Part shown: positions 1-9,038 of the stretch, piece after piece
How positions within the stretch are numbered: position 1 is the stretch's first letter
How the letters are laid out: each line of letters begins with the position of its first letter
Source: Flavobacteriales bacterium
Lineage (GTDB): Bacteria; Bacteroidota; Bacteroidia; Flavobacteriales_F; PHOS-HE28
Assembly: GCA_016703105.1 (NCBI GenBank)
Contig: JADJCS010000002.1
Location: 1-64,000, forward strand
DNA: 64,000 nt
Direction of reading: 5' to 3'
Notes under the pieces: generated by a model
Database searches by the model: none
Told to the model about the DNA's origin: nothing
What the model saw: the letters and a program-made list of their open reading frames with translations, nothing else
Program-made: the position numbers and the translations under genes

Positions 1-13
1 AGATGCTGGGTGC

Positions 14-260
14 TTAGAGCACGCTCACACGTTGCTGGTAGACGCGGTCGTTCACGGCACTCACCATATGAGCACCAGCGCCCAGGCCGTCCATGTCCGA
101 GAATGGTGTTGAATACGCTACCGCTGTTCTCCTTGTCGAAGGCCAACACGCGCTTGCCGCGGAATCTGCCGAACGTCAGGAGGGTGATGCGCTGGGTATC
201 GTCGGTGATACCACCGCGTCGGCACGTTCACCTGACCTTGACCGTCGCGTACCGGGTTGG
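14..260 (-). other. T9SS type A sorting tail of the first giant protein
   Basis: Compared with the intact copy at 9039-9250, the sequence encodes the end of a T9SS type A domain (VFDxxGKRV, AGVYMVSV-like, QQRVSVL) and stops at 14-16. The strand is minus. Several single-base differences against the paralogue break the frame here. The position at the very end of both genes and the shared wording support the call. Confidence 0.6.
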
Positions 261-1283
261 GCCATACCTGCAGATCGAAGACGGTGGTGGCTTCCATTAG
301 GCGCAGGGTCTGGCCAGGGTGTTGTCGTCTCCCACCTGGTCGGGCCCGCAGTAACCGCTCCACTGGCCGGCTACGGAAGCTCGCGGTCGTCCATCGTGGG
401 TGCTACCGTTCACCAAAGGTGAAGTTGGTCAGGTTCAGCACCGGCGCGTAAACGACGGTGATGATAGGTGTGCCGGGGGCAGGAGCGCGGAGGCAAGTTC
501 AGTCCATCGGGATCGGTCGGCCGTTCTGGAAGCGGAAGCAGTACTGGGTAGCACCCTGTACGGGTTGTGCCAGATCTTATCGGATCGCGGACAACTTGGT
601 CGCACCGCAGCTATGCGCGGGTGCGCCGTTATCGTCCATAATCCGGTACCGCCAGGCACCAGCGGCGGGTCGATACCCATTTCGCAACCCGTGCCGTACT
701 TGTCGGTGCTGTAGTTGCCGAACGGAGCCAGTCGGCCCCGCACGCGGCAAATACACCTCACCAGGAGCGGCGGGAAGGGTTTTGCATCTCACCGAACTTC
801 ACTCCAGTTGACTCGGCGGGGTCGGCGGCTGTAGCCTTCGTCCGGACGCAGGAACTGGAACTGGTGATTGGTGACGCCCGGTAGGAGCTTTCCTGATACG
901 CCTTGCTCTGCAGGTTGTTGGGTGAAGATGCCGCACTCGCTGAGCTGGGGCTCGGTCGGGCCTCGCAGGCAGGCAGAACGGATGGCCGTTGGTGGCACCA
1001 AGCTCATCGGGCTCACGGTCGGGCTGGAGGTGCCGTCCACCGTTCCGTCGAAGTCATCACCCAACAGGAGTGCCGCCGCCAGTGGTGCGCGGTTTCCAAG
1101 AACCGTTCCCGTTGCCGGTCTGGCTCAGACCATCTCCCAGGAAGTCGAAGAGGAAGAAGTTGAAGCAGGTTCCGTTCAACGTGCTTAGGCAGAGTTCCGT
1201 AGCTACGGTAGTGTTCGGAGTGGGATACGCCGGCGACACACCTACCAATTGGATTGCCCTGGATCGTGAGATGCACGAATCGA

Positions 1284-1793
1284 CTAGCTCGGGTCGTTAT
1301 CCGTGGCGATCTCTACCACTGGGTCTCCACCGGTGATATCCACATCCAGTTCGACCTCCGCCTTGCTGTTTCGTCGGGATCTCACCCGTCTGTCGGCGGG
1401 CGAACTGGTGCTCACATTGAACACGTGGTTTCCATACGGAGCTACGAAGCTCGGCAGGCTCACCACTTCGGTTCCCAGGAAAGGCAGGTTGCCCGTCCAG
1501 TTGTAGGTGAAGGGTCCGGTAAGACCGTCGAGATCATACGTGATCGTCACGCTGGTCAAGGGGTTCTCGCCGTAATTCTTCAGCACCACTTCCGGAGAAA
1601 TTGTCGAGGTGCACACCAGGCCTGATGGAGCGTTCACCGCAGTGATACCCGCATCGTCCATACCGGGGTGTTCCAGCAACACACTGAAGGTTCCTTCGAA
1701 GCCGGCATCGCCCTGGTTGTGGAGGTAGAGCAGGTAGTTGGTGTTGGTGGCTAGGCTGGGCAGCAGCAGGTAATCACCATCCCCGTTTATCAC
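1284..1793 (-). CDS. CARDB-like module of the shared C-terminal half
   Basis: The segment reads 'GDAGFEGTFSVLLEHPGMDDAGI', then 'VVLKNYGENPLTSVTITYDLDGL' and 'VSLPSFVAPYGNHVFNVSTS', a CARDB-like beta-sandwich often placed before a T9SS tail. The paralogous region is 10213-10854. The frame slips around 1360 within 'SSPADRRVRSRRNSK', which is replaced in the paralogue by a normal sequence. Confidence 0.6.
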   Translation of the reverse strand: MINGDGDYLLLPSLATNTNYLLYLHNQGDAGFEGTFSVLLEHPGMDDAGITAVNAPSGLVCTSTISPEVVLKNYGENPLTSVTITYDLDGLTGPFTYNWTGNLPFLGTEVVSLPSFVAPYGNHVFNVSTSSPADRRVRSRRNSKAEVELDVDITGGDPVVEIATDNDPS

Positions 1794-3043
1794 GCAACCT
1801 GCGTCAGTGATGCCTTGCAGACCGTTGCAACCACCGCTATACAGCGTATAGTTCTGGAGGTGGACGTCAGCAGGTTGTCCTGATCGAAGGTATTGAGCGT
1901 AACGTAGTGGATGGTATTATCACCACTGTTGAAGCTGTACCACATCCCTTGGTTGTTCGCCAACTGCGAGCACGAGGTGAACGGATCGTTCTGTGCGCAG
2001 CTGTTGTCACCCGCCGTAGGTACGCCAGGAGAGAAGGTCTCATTGTCGGTCAGGTAGGTTGTGAGACCCGCGGCAGTGCCACACATGTCGTTCGCAGGAG
2101 GCAGGCAAGGCGCACCGCAACCCATGGCGATCTCGAACTGGCCATCGAGGAGCGGTGTAGCGCTGGGCACCACGATCGAATAGGTCACGCCGGCCTGGCC
2201 GTAGAACTCCAGCTGGCTGCGGTCCGTGCACGAACCACCCTTATCATCGGCCATCGCGACGCAGGAGAGCGTACCGCAAGTGCCACTGTACACATCCACG
2301 CGGGTGTCGAACGCAGTTCCTGCACCGCAGGTGCTAACCACCACGTTCTCATTCACCACCGGGGTGTAGCTGTACCACAGCGCGCCACCCGATCCCGGAC
2401 TGTTCGGGAAGGGGCATGCGTTCGCCGGCAGTGATGGGAACTGGTTGCTCGTGTTGCCGATCCAGATGTCGTTGCCCACCATCGGGGTCGCCGTGGCGCA
2501 TGTCAGGTTGGTCGGGCAGGGGTTCGTGGGCGCGGTGGCCGTCACGTTGATCCGGTAGGGACCCACCATGTCCAGCGACAGGGACCAGAGCACCGGGTAG
2601 TAGTAGAAGCCCGGTGACAGATCCTCGAAGTAGATGGTCGGGTTGCCGTCCACGCAGGCCGTGAAATCGTAGGACTGCGAGTTGATGAACAGCGTGCCGC
2701 AATCCCCGTACATGTTCAACGAACCGTACTGGAAGCTGGCCGTGCCGCAATAGCTGATCTGCACATTGGCGCACTGGGTGAGTTCGAAGGCCTTCCATTC
2801 CCAACCCGTAGCGTCTGCGTAGGGGTTCGGGGAAATGCCATCCTGTGGCTCGCAGTCCAGATCGCCGGTGAACACCACCGGCGGATTGCCGATGGCGATC
2901 TGGTTGGCAGATGGGCTCTGGTTCACGCTCAACCCGCTAGGATCAGGCGTGCAGGGGGCGAAGGACAGTTCCCAATTGAAACCTGCCGGGTTCCAGAAGT
3001 CATCCCACTCGATGTATACCTGCTGGCCGGACGAAAGGAACAC
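1790..3043 (-). CDS. Shared C-terminal half: repeated pre-peptidase-like modules
   Basis: This 417-residue stretch is the longest intact frame of the gene. It contains at least four cysteine-bearing beta modules ('VYIEWDDFWNPAGFNWELSF', 'GALWYSYTPVVNENVVVSTCG', 'FDTRVDVYSGTCGTLSC', 'QGMWYSFNSGDNTIHYVTL') typical of surface proteins with pre-peptidase-like domains. The same modules in the same order occur at about 10850-12060, with only modest divergence, so the two genes share this half by duplication. Confidence 0.65.
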   Translation of the reverse strand: MFLSSGQQVYIEWDDFWNPAGFNWELSFAPCTPDPSGLSVNQSPSANQIAIGNPPVVFTGDLDCEPQDGISPNPYADATGWEWKAFELTQCANVQISYCGTASFQYGSLNMYGDCGTLFINSQSYDFTACVDGNPTIYFEDLSPGFYYYPVLWSLSLDMVGPYRINVTATAPTNPCPTNLTCATATPMVGNDIWIGNTSNQFPSLPANACPFPNSPGSGGALWYSYTPVVNENVVVSTCGAGTAFDTRVDVYSGTCGTLSCVAMADDKGGSCTDRSQLEFYGQAGVTYSIVVPSATPLLDGQFEIAMGCGAPCLPPANDMCGTAAGLTTYLTDNETFSPGVPTAGDNSCAQNDPFTSCSQLANNQGMWYSFNSGDNTIHYVTLNTFDQDNLLTSTSRTIRCIAVVATVCKASLTQVA

Positions 3044-3095
3044 GGTGGCATCGCTCGCGAAAGCGGAACCGCCGCCGCCCCAGGTGCAATCATCG

Positions 3096-3446
3096 TCACC
3101 GGATCCGTACGCTCAGGCTTCCGCAAATTACCGCTATGGATGGTAAGGCGGTGTCGTTGCTACCCATGTTCACCGCACCGCATGCAGAGGCGGTCACGAT
3201 CCCATCGCTGGGAGCGGTGTGGCTGAACCAACGAGCGTTCGTAGCACCAACGCCGCCCGGATGGGCATTGCTCGCGCCATTGCCGCAATCGATCTCGCCC
3301 GTAGTGTTCACGCCGATCACTGCCGTCACTGCATCAGCGCAGGTGCCATTGCACACGCTGAAGGCGATGGGACCGACCCAGGTGCTCGTACCACCGACGC
3401 CGCAATTGGCCTGTACATAGGCCTCATACAACACACCGGGGCTCAA
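3096..3446 (-). CDS. Fibronectin-like end and first shared module
   Basis: It begins with the end of the fibronectin-like domain ('GVLYEAYVQANCGVGGTSTWVGPIAFSVCNG') and then a pre-peptidase-like beta module ('GGVGATNARWFSHTAPSDGIVTASACG'). The module type recurs in the 1790-3043 segment. The frame breaks close to 3110, just before the region shared with the 9039-18005 gene. Confidence 0.55.
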   Translation of the reverse strand: MSPGVLYEAYVQANCGVGGTSTWVGPIAFSVCNGTCADAVTAVIGVNTTGEIDCGNGASNAHPGGVGATNARWFSHTAPSDGIVTASACGAVNMGSNDTALPSIAVICGSLSVRIR

Positions 3447-4399
3447 CGGGCCGACCCTGCACGAAGGGAGTACCGCTTACCGGGACAAGGGTACCGGTGC
3501 CTTGGGCGAACCCGGCAACACCCCATTCCACGTTCCAGCTGGTTTCTTACGCAGCCTGCTACCCAGCTCAAGTCCGCAGTGGAACCGCTGGCGTTGCCGG
3601 CCAAGAAGCCGCTAGGAGCTGGGCAGGGTGGCGGAGGCGTCACCGTCACGTCATAATCTTCCGTTTCGCCCCAGCCATATGTGGCGCACGGGTCGATGGT
3701 GTTCGCTGCGGTGCTCCAGACCTCACGTACCCGCATCCGCTTAACCCCGGTGTGGGGTTGCAGGGCAAGGTGAGCGGGAAAACCACCGAGCCGAACGCTG
3801 TATTCACCGGGCCTCCAGCCCACGCGTTCGCTAGGCGTTTCGAACACACCGTTCTCGTTGAAGTCGATCCACACCGCGATGTTCTGACCGGTGAAACTGC
3901 CGATCGTTATTTCGATCTGGTAGGTGGTCGCCGCCTGCAAACTGGCCGTGTAGTTGGGCTGTCCAGTATAGTAGGTGTAGGAGATGTTCGGGCTCGTGGC
4001 TGTACCGGTATTGTTCAGCAACGTCGTTCCCAGGATCTCGACCTCGCTGATCGAAGTCACCCGATGCGATGCCGGTGCTGTAGGTCGGAATGCACACGCA
4101 GCTCGACGCGGAACCCATCTCAACCAGTACGGATGTGCTCGTTCCGCTGCCATTACCAGCGCACAACACCACGCAACGGTAGTAGGTATCGCTGCTTTGG
4201 GTGGTCGTCCACACCGAACTGTTCGGCGAACCAACCGCAGGTGTGAAGGAGAAGTTATCCGAAGAGGTCTCCCCACTGGTAGCTCACACCGATGCCCGAC
4301 GTCAAATTCTGCAGGCTGAGCGTGAAGTTCTCGTTCGCGCACACTTCCGCGTCCGTAGTCAGGGTATTGCCGGAACAGGCACACGCCGGTGCAAGGCAC
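3443..4399 (-). CDS. GEVED domain and fibronectin-like segment 5
   Basis: The genuine part runs from about 4060 to 3500: 'ITSISEVEILGTTLLNNTGTA', 'NIAVWIDFNENGVFETPSERVGW', 'VKRMRVREVWSTAAN', 'YGWGETEDYDVTVTPPPPCPAPSG', then the start of a fibronectin-III-like domain (ADLSWVAG). The first 110 residues and the last 35 are out of frame. This is the last GEVED unit before the shared C-terminal half. Confidence 0.55.
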   Translation of the reverse strand: MPCTGVCLFRQYPDYGRGSVRERELHAQPAEFDVGHRCELPVGRPLRITSPSHLRLVRRTVRCGRPPKAAIPTTVAWCCALVMAAERAHPYWLRWVPRRAACAFRPTAPASHRVTSISEVEILGTTLLNNTGTATSPNISYTYYTGQPNYTASLQAATTYQIEITIGSFTGQNIAVWIDFNENGVFETPSERVGWRPGEYSVRLGGFPAHLALQPHTGVKRMRVREVWSTAANTIDPCATYGWGETEDYDVTVTPPPPCPAPSGFLAGNASGSTADLSWVAGCVRNQLERGMGCCRVRPRHRYPCPGKRYSLRAGSAR

Positions 4400-4490
4400 T
4401 GGCTGTTCAGGTTAATGCCTGAAGTCCAGCACCGACCCTCAAAGGAATGACGCACAGGGGTTCGAGGCGACGTACCGGCTTCCTGATGCA

Positions 4491-5168
4491 TTACGCGCAT
4501 GCGTCACTATCCGCGGCGCTTGTGGGTCCCACACCGGCGGTGCAATAGCACGTCATGAAGTTCGACATAGCCACCGAGATCGGCGTTGAAGAAGCCGTGC
4601 CGCCGCCAATGCTCGTGCAAGTCACGTCAGCATAGTACATCGACGCCACCGTTTGGGAAGTAGTGAGCGTCGGTGTGTTGCCACCCGTAGGGGAATAGGT
4701 CACGCCACCGTCGGTGCTCACGTACCACTGGTAGTCGTTCCCGCTGGTGATGGGCTGATTTTGCAGGCCCAAGGTGAAACTCGCGGTCGGGCAGATCGTT
4801 GCCGGACCGGTGGTGTTGCCCGGCGCAGGTGTGCCAGCACATGCGGCAGCGGGGGCGATGGTGATGCAATACTCTTCCGTTTCACCACTACCCATGGCCA
4901 GGCAGGCGTCGCCCGAACCGTTCGGGTTGCCCGCTCCACGGCTACGTACGCGCATGCGGATCTCGCCAAGAACGCCCGTTACTGGAACGTTCACCAGGAT
5001 CGAACCACTGTAGGCATTGATGCAAGGCTGGTACCACTCAGCGGGCGTAAGGTTCGCATCGCCGTCCCAGTCGAACCATACCGAGAGAATGGCCCCGGTA
5101 TAGATGTTATCATTAAAGCACGTAACGGACGGTATAGGGATTGCCCTGCACCAACGTGGTGGTGGCAC
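4491..5168 (-). CDS. GEVED domain plus Ig-like unit, segment 4
   Basis: The core reads 'ILSVWFDWDGDANLTPAEWY', then 'GEIRMRVRSRG', 'GSGETEEYCITI' and a full Ig-like unit 'GNDYQWYVSTDGGVTYSPTGGN'. This is the cleanest copy of the repeating pair and shows the intended period of about 230 residues. The frame is lost at the downstream end, where the next unit starts. Confidence 0.6.
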   Translation of the reverse strand: MPPPRWCRAIPIPSVTCFNDNIYTGAILSVWFDWDGDANLTPAEWYQPCINAYSGSILVNVPVTGVLGEIRMRVRSRGAGNPNGSGDACLAMGSGETEEYCITIAPAAACAGTPAPGNTTGPATICPTASFTLGLQNQPITSGNDYQWYVSTDGGVTYSPTGGNTPTLTTSQTVASMYYADVTCTSIGGGTASSTPISVAMSNFMTCYCTAGVGPTSAADSDACA

Positions 5169-5388
5169 CTGAACGAAGCGGGTCGGGTCGCCAATTGGAC
5201 AAGAGCCCGTGAAAGTTGCTCAACGTGTTCAAATTGACGCTCTCGATGCACGCGCCACCCGCATTGGTAGGTGCGCAGAAAACTCCACACAGGCAGGCCG
5301 AACCCATGCCGACCGAGATCGGCGTTGAAGATGTGGTGCCGCCACCGATCGACGAACAGGTCACGTCGGCATAATACATGGATGGCAC
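5113..5388 (-). CDS. Ig-like end and GEVED start, segment 3
   Basis: It begins with the end of an Ig-like unit (MYYADVTCSSIGGGTTSSTPISVGMG) and continues with the opening of a third GEVED unit (ACIESVNLNTLSNFH). The strand order and cysteine spacing match the units on both sides. The frame ends at about 5115 and the next 4491-5168 frame carries on the same domain. Confidence 0.5.
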   Translation of the reverse strand: MPSMYYADVTCSSIGGGTTSSTPISVGMGSACLCGVFCAPTNAGGACIESVNLNTLSNFHGLLSNWRPDPLRSGATTTLVQGNPYTVRYVL

Positions 5389-5519
5389 CGTCTGCGAGGT
5401 CGTAAGCGAGGGGAGTTAGAGCCCGTCGGTGAATACGTCACTCCACCATTGTGCTGACGTACCACTGGTAATTGACACCCCAGAACCCAAGGTCGCATTC
5501 TGCAGGCCCAGGTTGAAGT

Positions 5520-6326
5520 TCACTGCGGAACATGCAGTGGTCGGAAGTCGTATTGCCTGGGGTGGGTACTCCAGCACAAGCCGAACCTGCGTTTGATCCG
5601 AACGAGGTAGTCCTCCGTCGCCCCAAGTGGCGCTGCCACCGGAAGGCTCCTCCCCACACCTGGGCTGCCTGCGTAAGTGCAACGAACGCGCATGCGCGTA
5701 GTACCAATCACCGCGAGTCCAGGAACGTTGAACGTTCCACTGTAGGTAGCCGGATTAGTGCCGGCATAACCGTTGAACAGGTTCTCATCCGTCGTGAACG
5801 TACCGTCCTGGTTGAAATCGATCCAAGCTGCTGCGCTCTCGAGATCACCGCCAATGCTAACGAGTATGGCTGGTTGACATCGCCGGCGGTCAGTGTGCCG
5901 GTCGGGGTGTTGAAGAAGCTGTACCCATTTGGAACCGCTCAAGTTGTCGCAGGTGCTGCTGCGGTTGATACCGGCGATCGTGACGTTGCTTACGTAATCG
6001 ATGCCACAACCGGTGCTCAACGGAGGAATGCAGTAGCTCGCACATGCTCCAAAAGGCCCATGCCCACCGTGATAGGTGTGCTGCTGGTCGTGTTGCCGAG
6101 GCACGTTACATCGGCGTAGTACATCGTGCTCTGCGTCTGGGTGGCCGAATAGGTAGATGCGTTCGGGCCCACGGGAGCATAAGTGACCCCACCGTTGGTG
6201 CTGGCGTACCACTGGTAGGTGACGCCGGAACCAATAGTGGCGTTCTGTAGGCCAAGGTTGAAGGGCACGCCGGAGCATGCAGTTGCCGGACCGGTCGTAT
6301 TCCCTGGGGCAGGGGTGCCGCTGCAT
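5520..6326 (-). CDS. GEVED domain segment 2 with flanking frame slips
   Basis: Only the middle of this open frame is genuine: 'CIPPLSTGCGIDYVSNVTIAGI' near 6030 starts a new GEVED unit, and 'AAAWIDFNQDGTFTTDENLFNGY' to 'TTRMRVRCTYAG' forms its core. The first third is an out-of-frame reading of the Ig-like unit before it, and there is a further slip near 5900 and another near 5680. The unit repeats the order seen in segment 1, so the protein alternates GEVED and Ig-like units. Confidence 0.5.
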   Translation of the reverse strand: MQRHPCPREYDRSGNCMLRRALQPWPTERHYWFRRHLPVVRQHQRWGHLCSRGPERIYLFGHPDAEHDVLRRCNVPRQHDQQHTYHGGHGPFGACASYCIPPLSTGCGIDYVSNVTIAGINRSSTCDNLSGSKWVQLLQHPDRHTDRRRCQPAILVSIGGDLESAAAWIDFNQDGTFTTDENLFNGYAGTNPATYSGTFNVPGLAVIGTTRMRVRCTYAGSPGVGRSLPVAAPLGATEDYLVRIKRRFGLCWSTHPRQYDFRPLHVPQ

Positions 6327-6660
6327 CCACCGCCCCTTGAACGTTCACCGTATAGTCTTCGGCTTCGCCATAGGTAATGGAGAGGCAGGGGTTCTGGGAT
6401 GTGTTGTTGTAGGCGATCATCACCCGCATGCGCGTGTTGCCCAGCGTTGCCCCACCCGGTACGCTGATGGGCAGCGTGTGCGGGCCGGCCGAACTGGTCG
6501 AAACCGCCAACACATACACCTCACCCGCATCGTTCAATACCAGGTTCTGGTTCCAATCAATGAACACCCACACGTAGTCAAGTGCATCCGGGTCGATCGT
6601 GACGGAGATCGTGTTCGAAGCTCCTTGTGTTACGGTCGCTGTTTGGGCCGTGTAGTTCAC
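6106..6660 (-). CDS. GEVED domain segment 1
   Basis: This segment holds a complete GEVED-type beta domain: a 'VWVFIDWNQNLVLND' strand, an 'ISVPGGATLGNTRMRV' strand and a 'YGEAEDYTVNV' end. Domains of this kind are common in secreted Bacteroidota proteins next to PKD or Ig-like units. After the domain the reading frame slips near 6330 and the remaining 60 residues are out of frame. An Ig-like unit (GVTYQWYASTNGG, residues encoded by about 6060-6268) follows in another frame. Confidence 0.65.
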   Translation of the reverse strand: MNYTAQTATVTQGASNTISVTIDPDALDYVWVFIDWNQNLVLNDAGEVYVLAVSTSSAGPHTLPISVPGGATLGNTRMRVMIAYNNTSQNPCLSITYGEAEDYTVNVQGAVDAAAPLPQGIRPVRQLHAPACPSTLAYRTPLLVPASPTSGTPAPTVGSLMLPWARTHLPIRPPRRRARCTTPM

Positions 6661-6868
6661 CGCCTCCGATCGTTCCTGCGCTCGTATTGTTGATACCCGC
6701 GTAGGTCACGTTCGTGATGAACTCATAGGTCACGTTCGTGAAATTCGAGTTGCAGTACTGCGCAGTGGCGGCTGTAGCGAACAGCGTGAACACTGTCATC
6801 AGCACAGCCAGCTTCCGCCACCAAGGCGTTCGCCCAGGTGGTATGGTCGAGTAGGGTCGACAATTCAT
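6578..6868 (-). CDS. N-terminal segment of the GEVED-repeat protein (signal peptide)
   Basis: The start at 6868 is followed by a basic region (RTPWWRKL), a hydrophobic core and an AATAQ cleavage site. The mature part begins QYCNSNFTNVTYEFITNVTY, the usual opening of a GEVED-containing secreted protein. The reading frame leaves the protein around 6660 and resumes in the next segment, so the 96-residue product as read is not a complete protein. Confidence 0.7.
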   Translation of the reverse strand: MNCRPYSTIPPGRTPWWRKLAVLMTVFTLFATAATAQYCNSNFTNVTYEFITNVTYAGINNTSAGTIGGGELHGPNSDRNTRSFEHDLRHDRPGCT

Positions 6869-7339
6869 GTGTTGAGGGTTTTGGTTTGGGAGGGAAGGCG
6901 GTGACGGAGGGCCACCGTCGGGTATCTATGGTTGTGAGAACGACCTTTCCTGCCGTTCAGAAAGGAGCTTGTTCGGCGATCCAAATGTCTAGTGCGCAAT
7001 GTGAGGAACTTGTGAAACATCCGCAGGGATTTATTTTTTCTACACTGGAGGCAACCCCCTGTCCTGGTCACGTACTGCACGATACTAGGACCAGAACACT
7101 TCAGGTTGGGTATATTCTTCAGTCTGTGTCGAACCGTTTTGCGTCAGATCGTCAATACTATTCCATTGAACGGTGTAATGCAAGTGTAAAAAGTTATTCA
7201 CACCAAGCAACCGATCCGCTCCATAAGCGACAGTCAACAGGTCGGTCCTGAATGTACAGCTCACTGCGGTCTAGATCATCGTTCCATGGCGATCCGGGAT
7301 GATGTTCCCAAGGTTCTTCGAAGCGCAGATGTGTCGGAC
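6869..7339. other. Intergenic region, no gene recognised
   Basis: About 470 bases between the start of the first giant gene (minus) and the end of the small gene at 7340-7807. It is more AT-rich than its neighbours. I see no convincing open frame, hairpin terminator or TAnnTTTG box at a useful distance from the 6868 start. Confidence 0.5.
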
Positions 7340-7807
7340 TTAACGGGAGAGGGTCGTTGAACCACTCTTGGGCTCAGTACTGGCCGTTTTGGTTTTGGTT
7401 GAGCCTTTTTCAGAAGGTGCTGGGCTCTGGCCGCGCACGCCTCCCGGTTCTGCGGTCTCCATAGAGAATGGAAGTTTGCCATTCTTAAGGGCCTTCGTCA
7501 ATTTTTCTCTCTGTTCGGGATCAAGAGCTCGAACGAGGGTTTGGTAAGTCGCGGCTTGTTGCATATCCAGCCTGGCCGTTTCCCTTCGGATCGTTTCGCG
7601 CTGTTCAAAAACGGCTGTTTCGTGTTGTGTGAGCATCATGCGGCACTCCTCAACTTGTTCCGGGCGCAGTTGCAACAACGCGTCCAGCCGGATCGATCCG
7701 CTTCCACATAGTGCGCAGGAGTGAGTGCGGGGGAGCGCTGGATCTTGCGCGTTCGATATGTGCTGTAGGCCGAGAAGCAGGCCAGCGACGGCCACTGTGC
7801 GGATCAA
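7340..7807 (-). CDS. Small periplasmic protein, CpxP/Spy-like pattern
   Basis: A 155-residue product if started at the ATG at 7807, which gives a clean signal peptide (MLIRTVAVAGLLLGLQHISNAQ); an upstream in-frame ATG at 7849 would bury it. The mature part has helical stretches with 'LRPEQVEECRMML' and 'LDPEQREKLTKAL', resembling the LTxxQ-type helices of Spy/CpxP and periplasmic metal-sensor-like proteins. A low-complexity Lys/Thr/Ser tail ends the protein. It lies alone between two secreted-protein genes. The family call rests on pattern only. Confidence 0.5.
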   Translation of the reverse strand: MIRTVAVAGLLLGLQHISNAQDPALPRTHSCALCGSGSIRLDALLQLRPEQVEECRMMLTQHETAVFEQRETIRRETARLDMQQAATYQTLVRALDPEQREKLTKALKNGKLPFSMETAEPGGVRGQSPAPSEKGSTKTKTASTEPKSGSTTLSR

Positions 7808-7888
7808 CATAGTTCGGTAGGGTTTGGTTGGGCCCAAGATAGCAATCACGTATGCTCAGAACAACCTTTATCGGAACGCGCTTTCTAG

Positions 7889-8525
7889 ATGAACTTGCCA
7901 GGTTCCTGGTGCGTGGCGGAAAGCTGTGCTCCGCTTGCATCGGAAAGCTTTGAGATAGTGACGGCCATATTGAAAGATCCGCAGGCTCCCGGTGGGCAGG
8001 CGACGCCCCCCGCGCTGCTCCGTGGTGGTTCGGTCTACGGCGATCCTCAAGACCCGGGTGTGGAAAACCAGGCATGTATTGGCGTCGGTCGGTCCATTCG
8101 GGATCCTTACCTTGCGCCATGGAACCACCAAGCGGTTCCACACCAACGCATGAAACACTTCAACTTTACCGCCACCTTCAAAGTACTGGTGATCGCGGTC
8201 GTGCCGATCGCTCCGAAGCTGGTATCCGCGCAGATAGGTCCTATCGGCACGATCGATAACAATACGGCTAACGTCACCGTGTTCCCACCGCCCTTCAGCC
8301 TGGAGATCAACATACAGGACCAATCCCCAACCCCGGACGTTCAGGTGTTCTTCACACGATGCAGGGGCGTGTTGGTTCAGCAAGATCGCGTTCCTGCTAT
8401 GAACCCTTGAACGTACGCACGAGCGGCATCGCCCTGGCACGTACCAAATGGTTATTCGTGACGACAATATGAACCAGCTGTTCACCAAGAAGGTGGTCAA
8501 GACCCAGGCATCAACGCGACACTAA
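7889..8525 (+). pseudogene. Remnant or frame-broken T9SS type A protein
   Basis: The 3' half reads as a T9SS sorting domain across two frames: 'NNTANVTVFPPPFSLEINIQ' (in place of the usual YPNPF start), 'RVLVQQDRVPAMN'-like middle, and 'GTYQMVIRDDNMNQLFTKK' before a TAA at 8523-8525. At least two frame changes (near 8355 and 8440) are needed. No complete N-terminal part is present: the frame is open from 7889, and an ATG at 8150 starts a signal-like stretch ending VSAQ, which would leave almost nothing but the sorting domain. It is either a truncated gene or an error-rich copy. The hairpin at 8545-8575 fits as its terminator. Confidence 0.5.
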
Positions 8526-8544
8526 CGTCCATCTGTTGGAACTG

Positions 8545-8575
8545 AAAGGGGCTGTCTCAGCGAGGCAGCCCCTTT
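8545..8575 (+). terminator. Rho-independent-type hairpin after the T9SS remnant
   Basis: Arms of 14 bases (AAAGGGGCTGTCTC with GAGGCAGCCCCTTT, one G-T pair) enclose a 3-base loop and are followed by CGTTT. It lies 20 bases after the TAA at 8525. Confidence 0.7.
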
Positions 8576-8679
8576 CGTTTCGGATATCCGGGCGCAGCGT
8601 CGATCCCGGATATGCGATCTCGGGTAGTCCGAAGCGTTCTCAGCTTCGCTCTAGTTTCTCAGTACGAACGGTCCATCGA

Positions 8680-8790
8680 TCACTTCTTCTCGTCCTTCAG
8701 TTCCTCGAGGGTTGTCCCACACTCTCCGTTAGGTTCCAATCCGCCCTTAGGGCTCAGCTTTCGGGCGGGGGTTGTTGTGCATCATCTTCT
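8680..8790 (-). other. Possible end of a small broken gene
   Basis: With one frame change near 8735 the minus strand reads 'MMHNNPRPKAEPKGGLEPNG' and then 'ECGTTLEELKDEKK' to a TGA at 8680-8682. The composition resembles a real peptide end, but there is no clear start and I do not recognise a family. The remaining bases between 8576 and 8990 show nothing else I can support. Confidence 0.2.
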
Positions 8791-8992
8791 TTCCCGCGTG
8801 GCTACTTGAAACGGTGGCGCAGATATCCACCACTTTAGAAAGGTCTACCCATTTACCTGCGCTTTGCTAGATGCTTCGGGATGCTCCAGTAGAGATCACC
8901 ACACTTTCGATCGTGTGGGGTACAGCAGAGTTGGAACCCCAATGCAGAAGGCATGGGTCTTTGGAAGCCTCGATAAGGCGGCGAGGTCTTAA

Positions 8993-9019
8993 TAGGGCCG
9001 CCCGAGGGGCGGCCTTGCT
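8993..9019 (-). terminator. Terminator hairpin after the second giant gene
   Basis: On the minus strand GGCCGCCC and GGGCGGCC arms with a short CTC loop lie 20 bases beyond the stop at 9039, followed by TATT. The arms are flanked by A and T runs that extend the stem. Confidence 0.6.
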
Positions 9020-9038
9020 TATGAGGTTGGCAGGGTGC

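Larger units (their letters stand above)
14..6868 (-). pseudogene. Giant T9SS-secreted GEVED-repeat surface protein (frame-interrupted)
   Basis: One gene read right to left, broken by at least ten frame changes. It opens at 6868 with a signal peptide (hydrophobic LMTVFTLFATAATA), continues through alternating GEVED-type domains (WIDFNQDG / RMRV / GE-EDY signatures) and Ig-like 'YQWY.STNGG' units, then a fibronectin-III-like stretch, pre-peptidase-like modules, and a T9SS type A tail ending at the TAA at 14-16. Such proteins are exported by T9SS and held at or released from the cell surface. The last 3 kb is paralogous to the end of the gene at 9039-18005. Frame changes coincide with homopolymer differences between the two copies, so the gene is probably intact in the organism. 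Domain calls are by motif; exact function is unknown. Confidence 0.75.
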
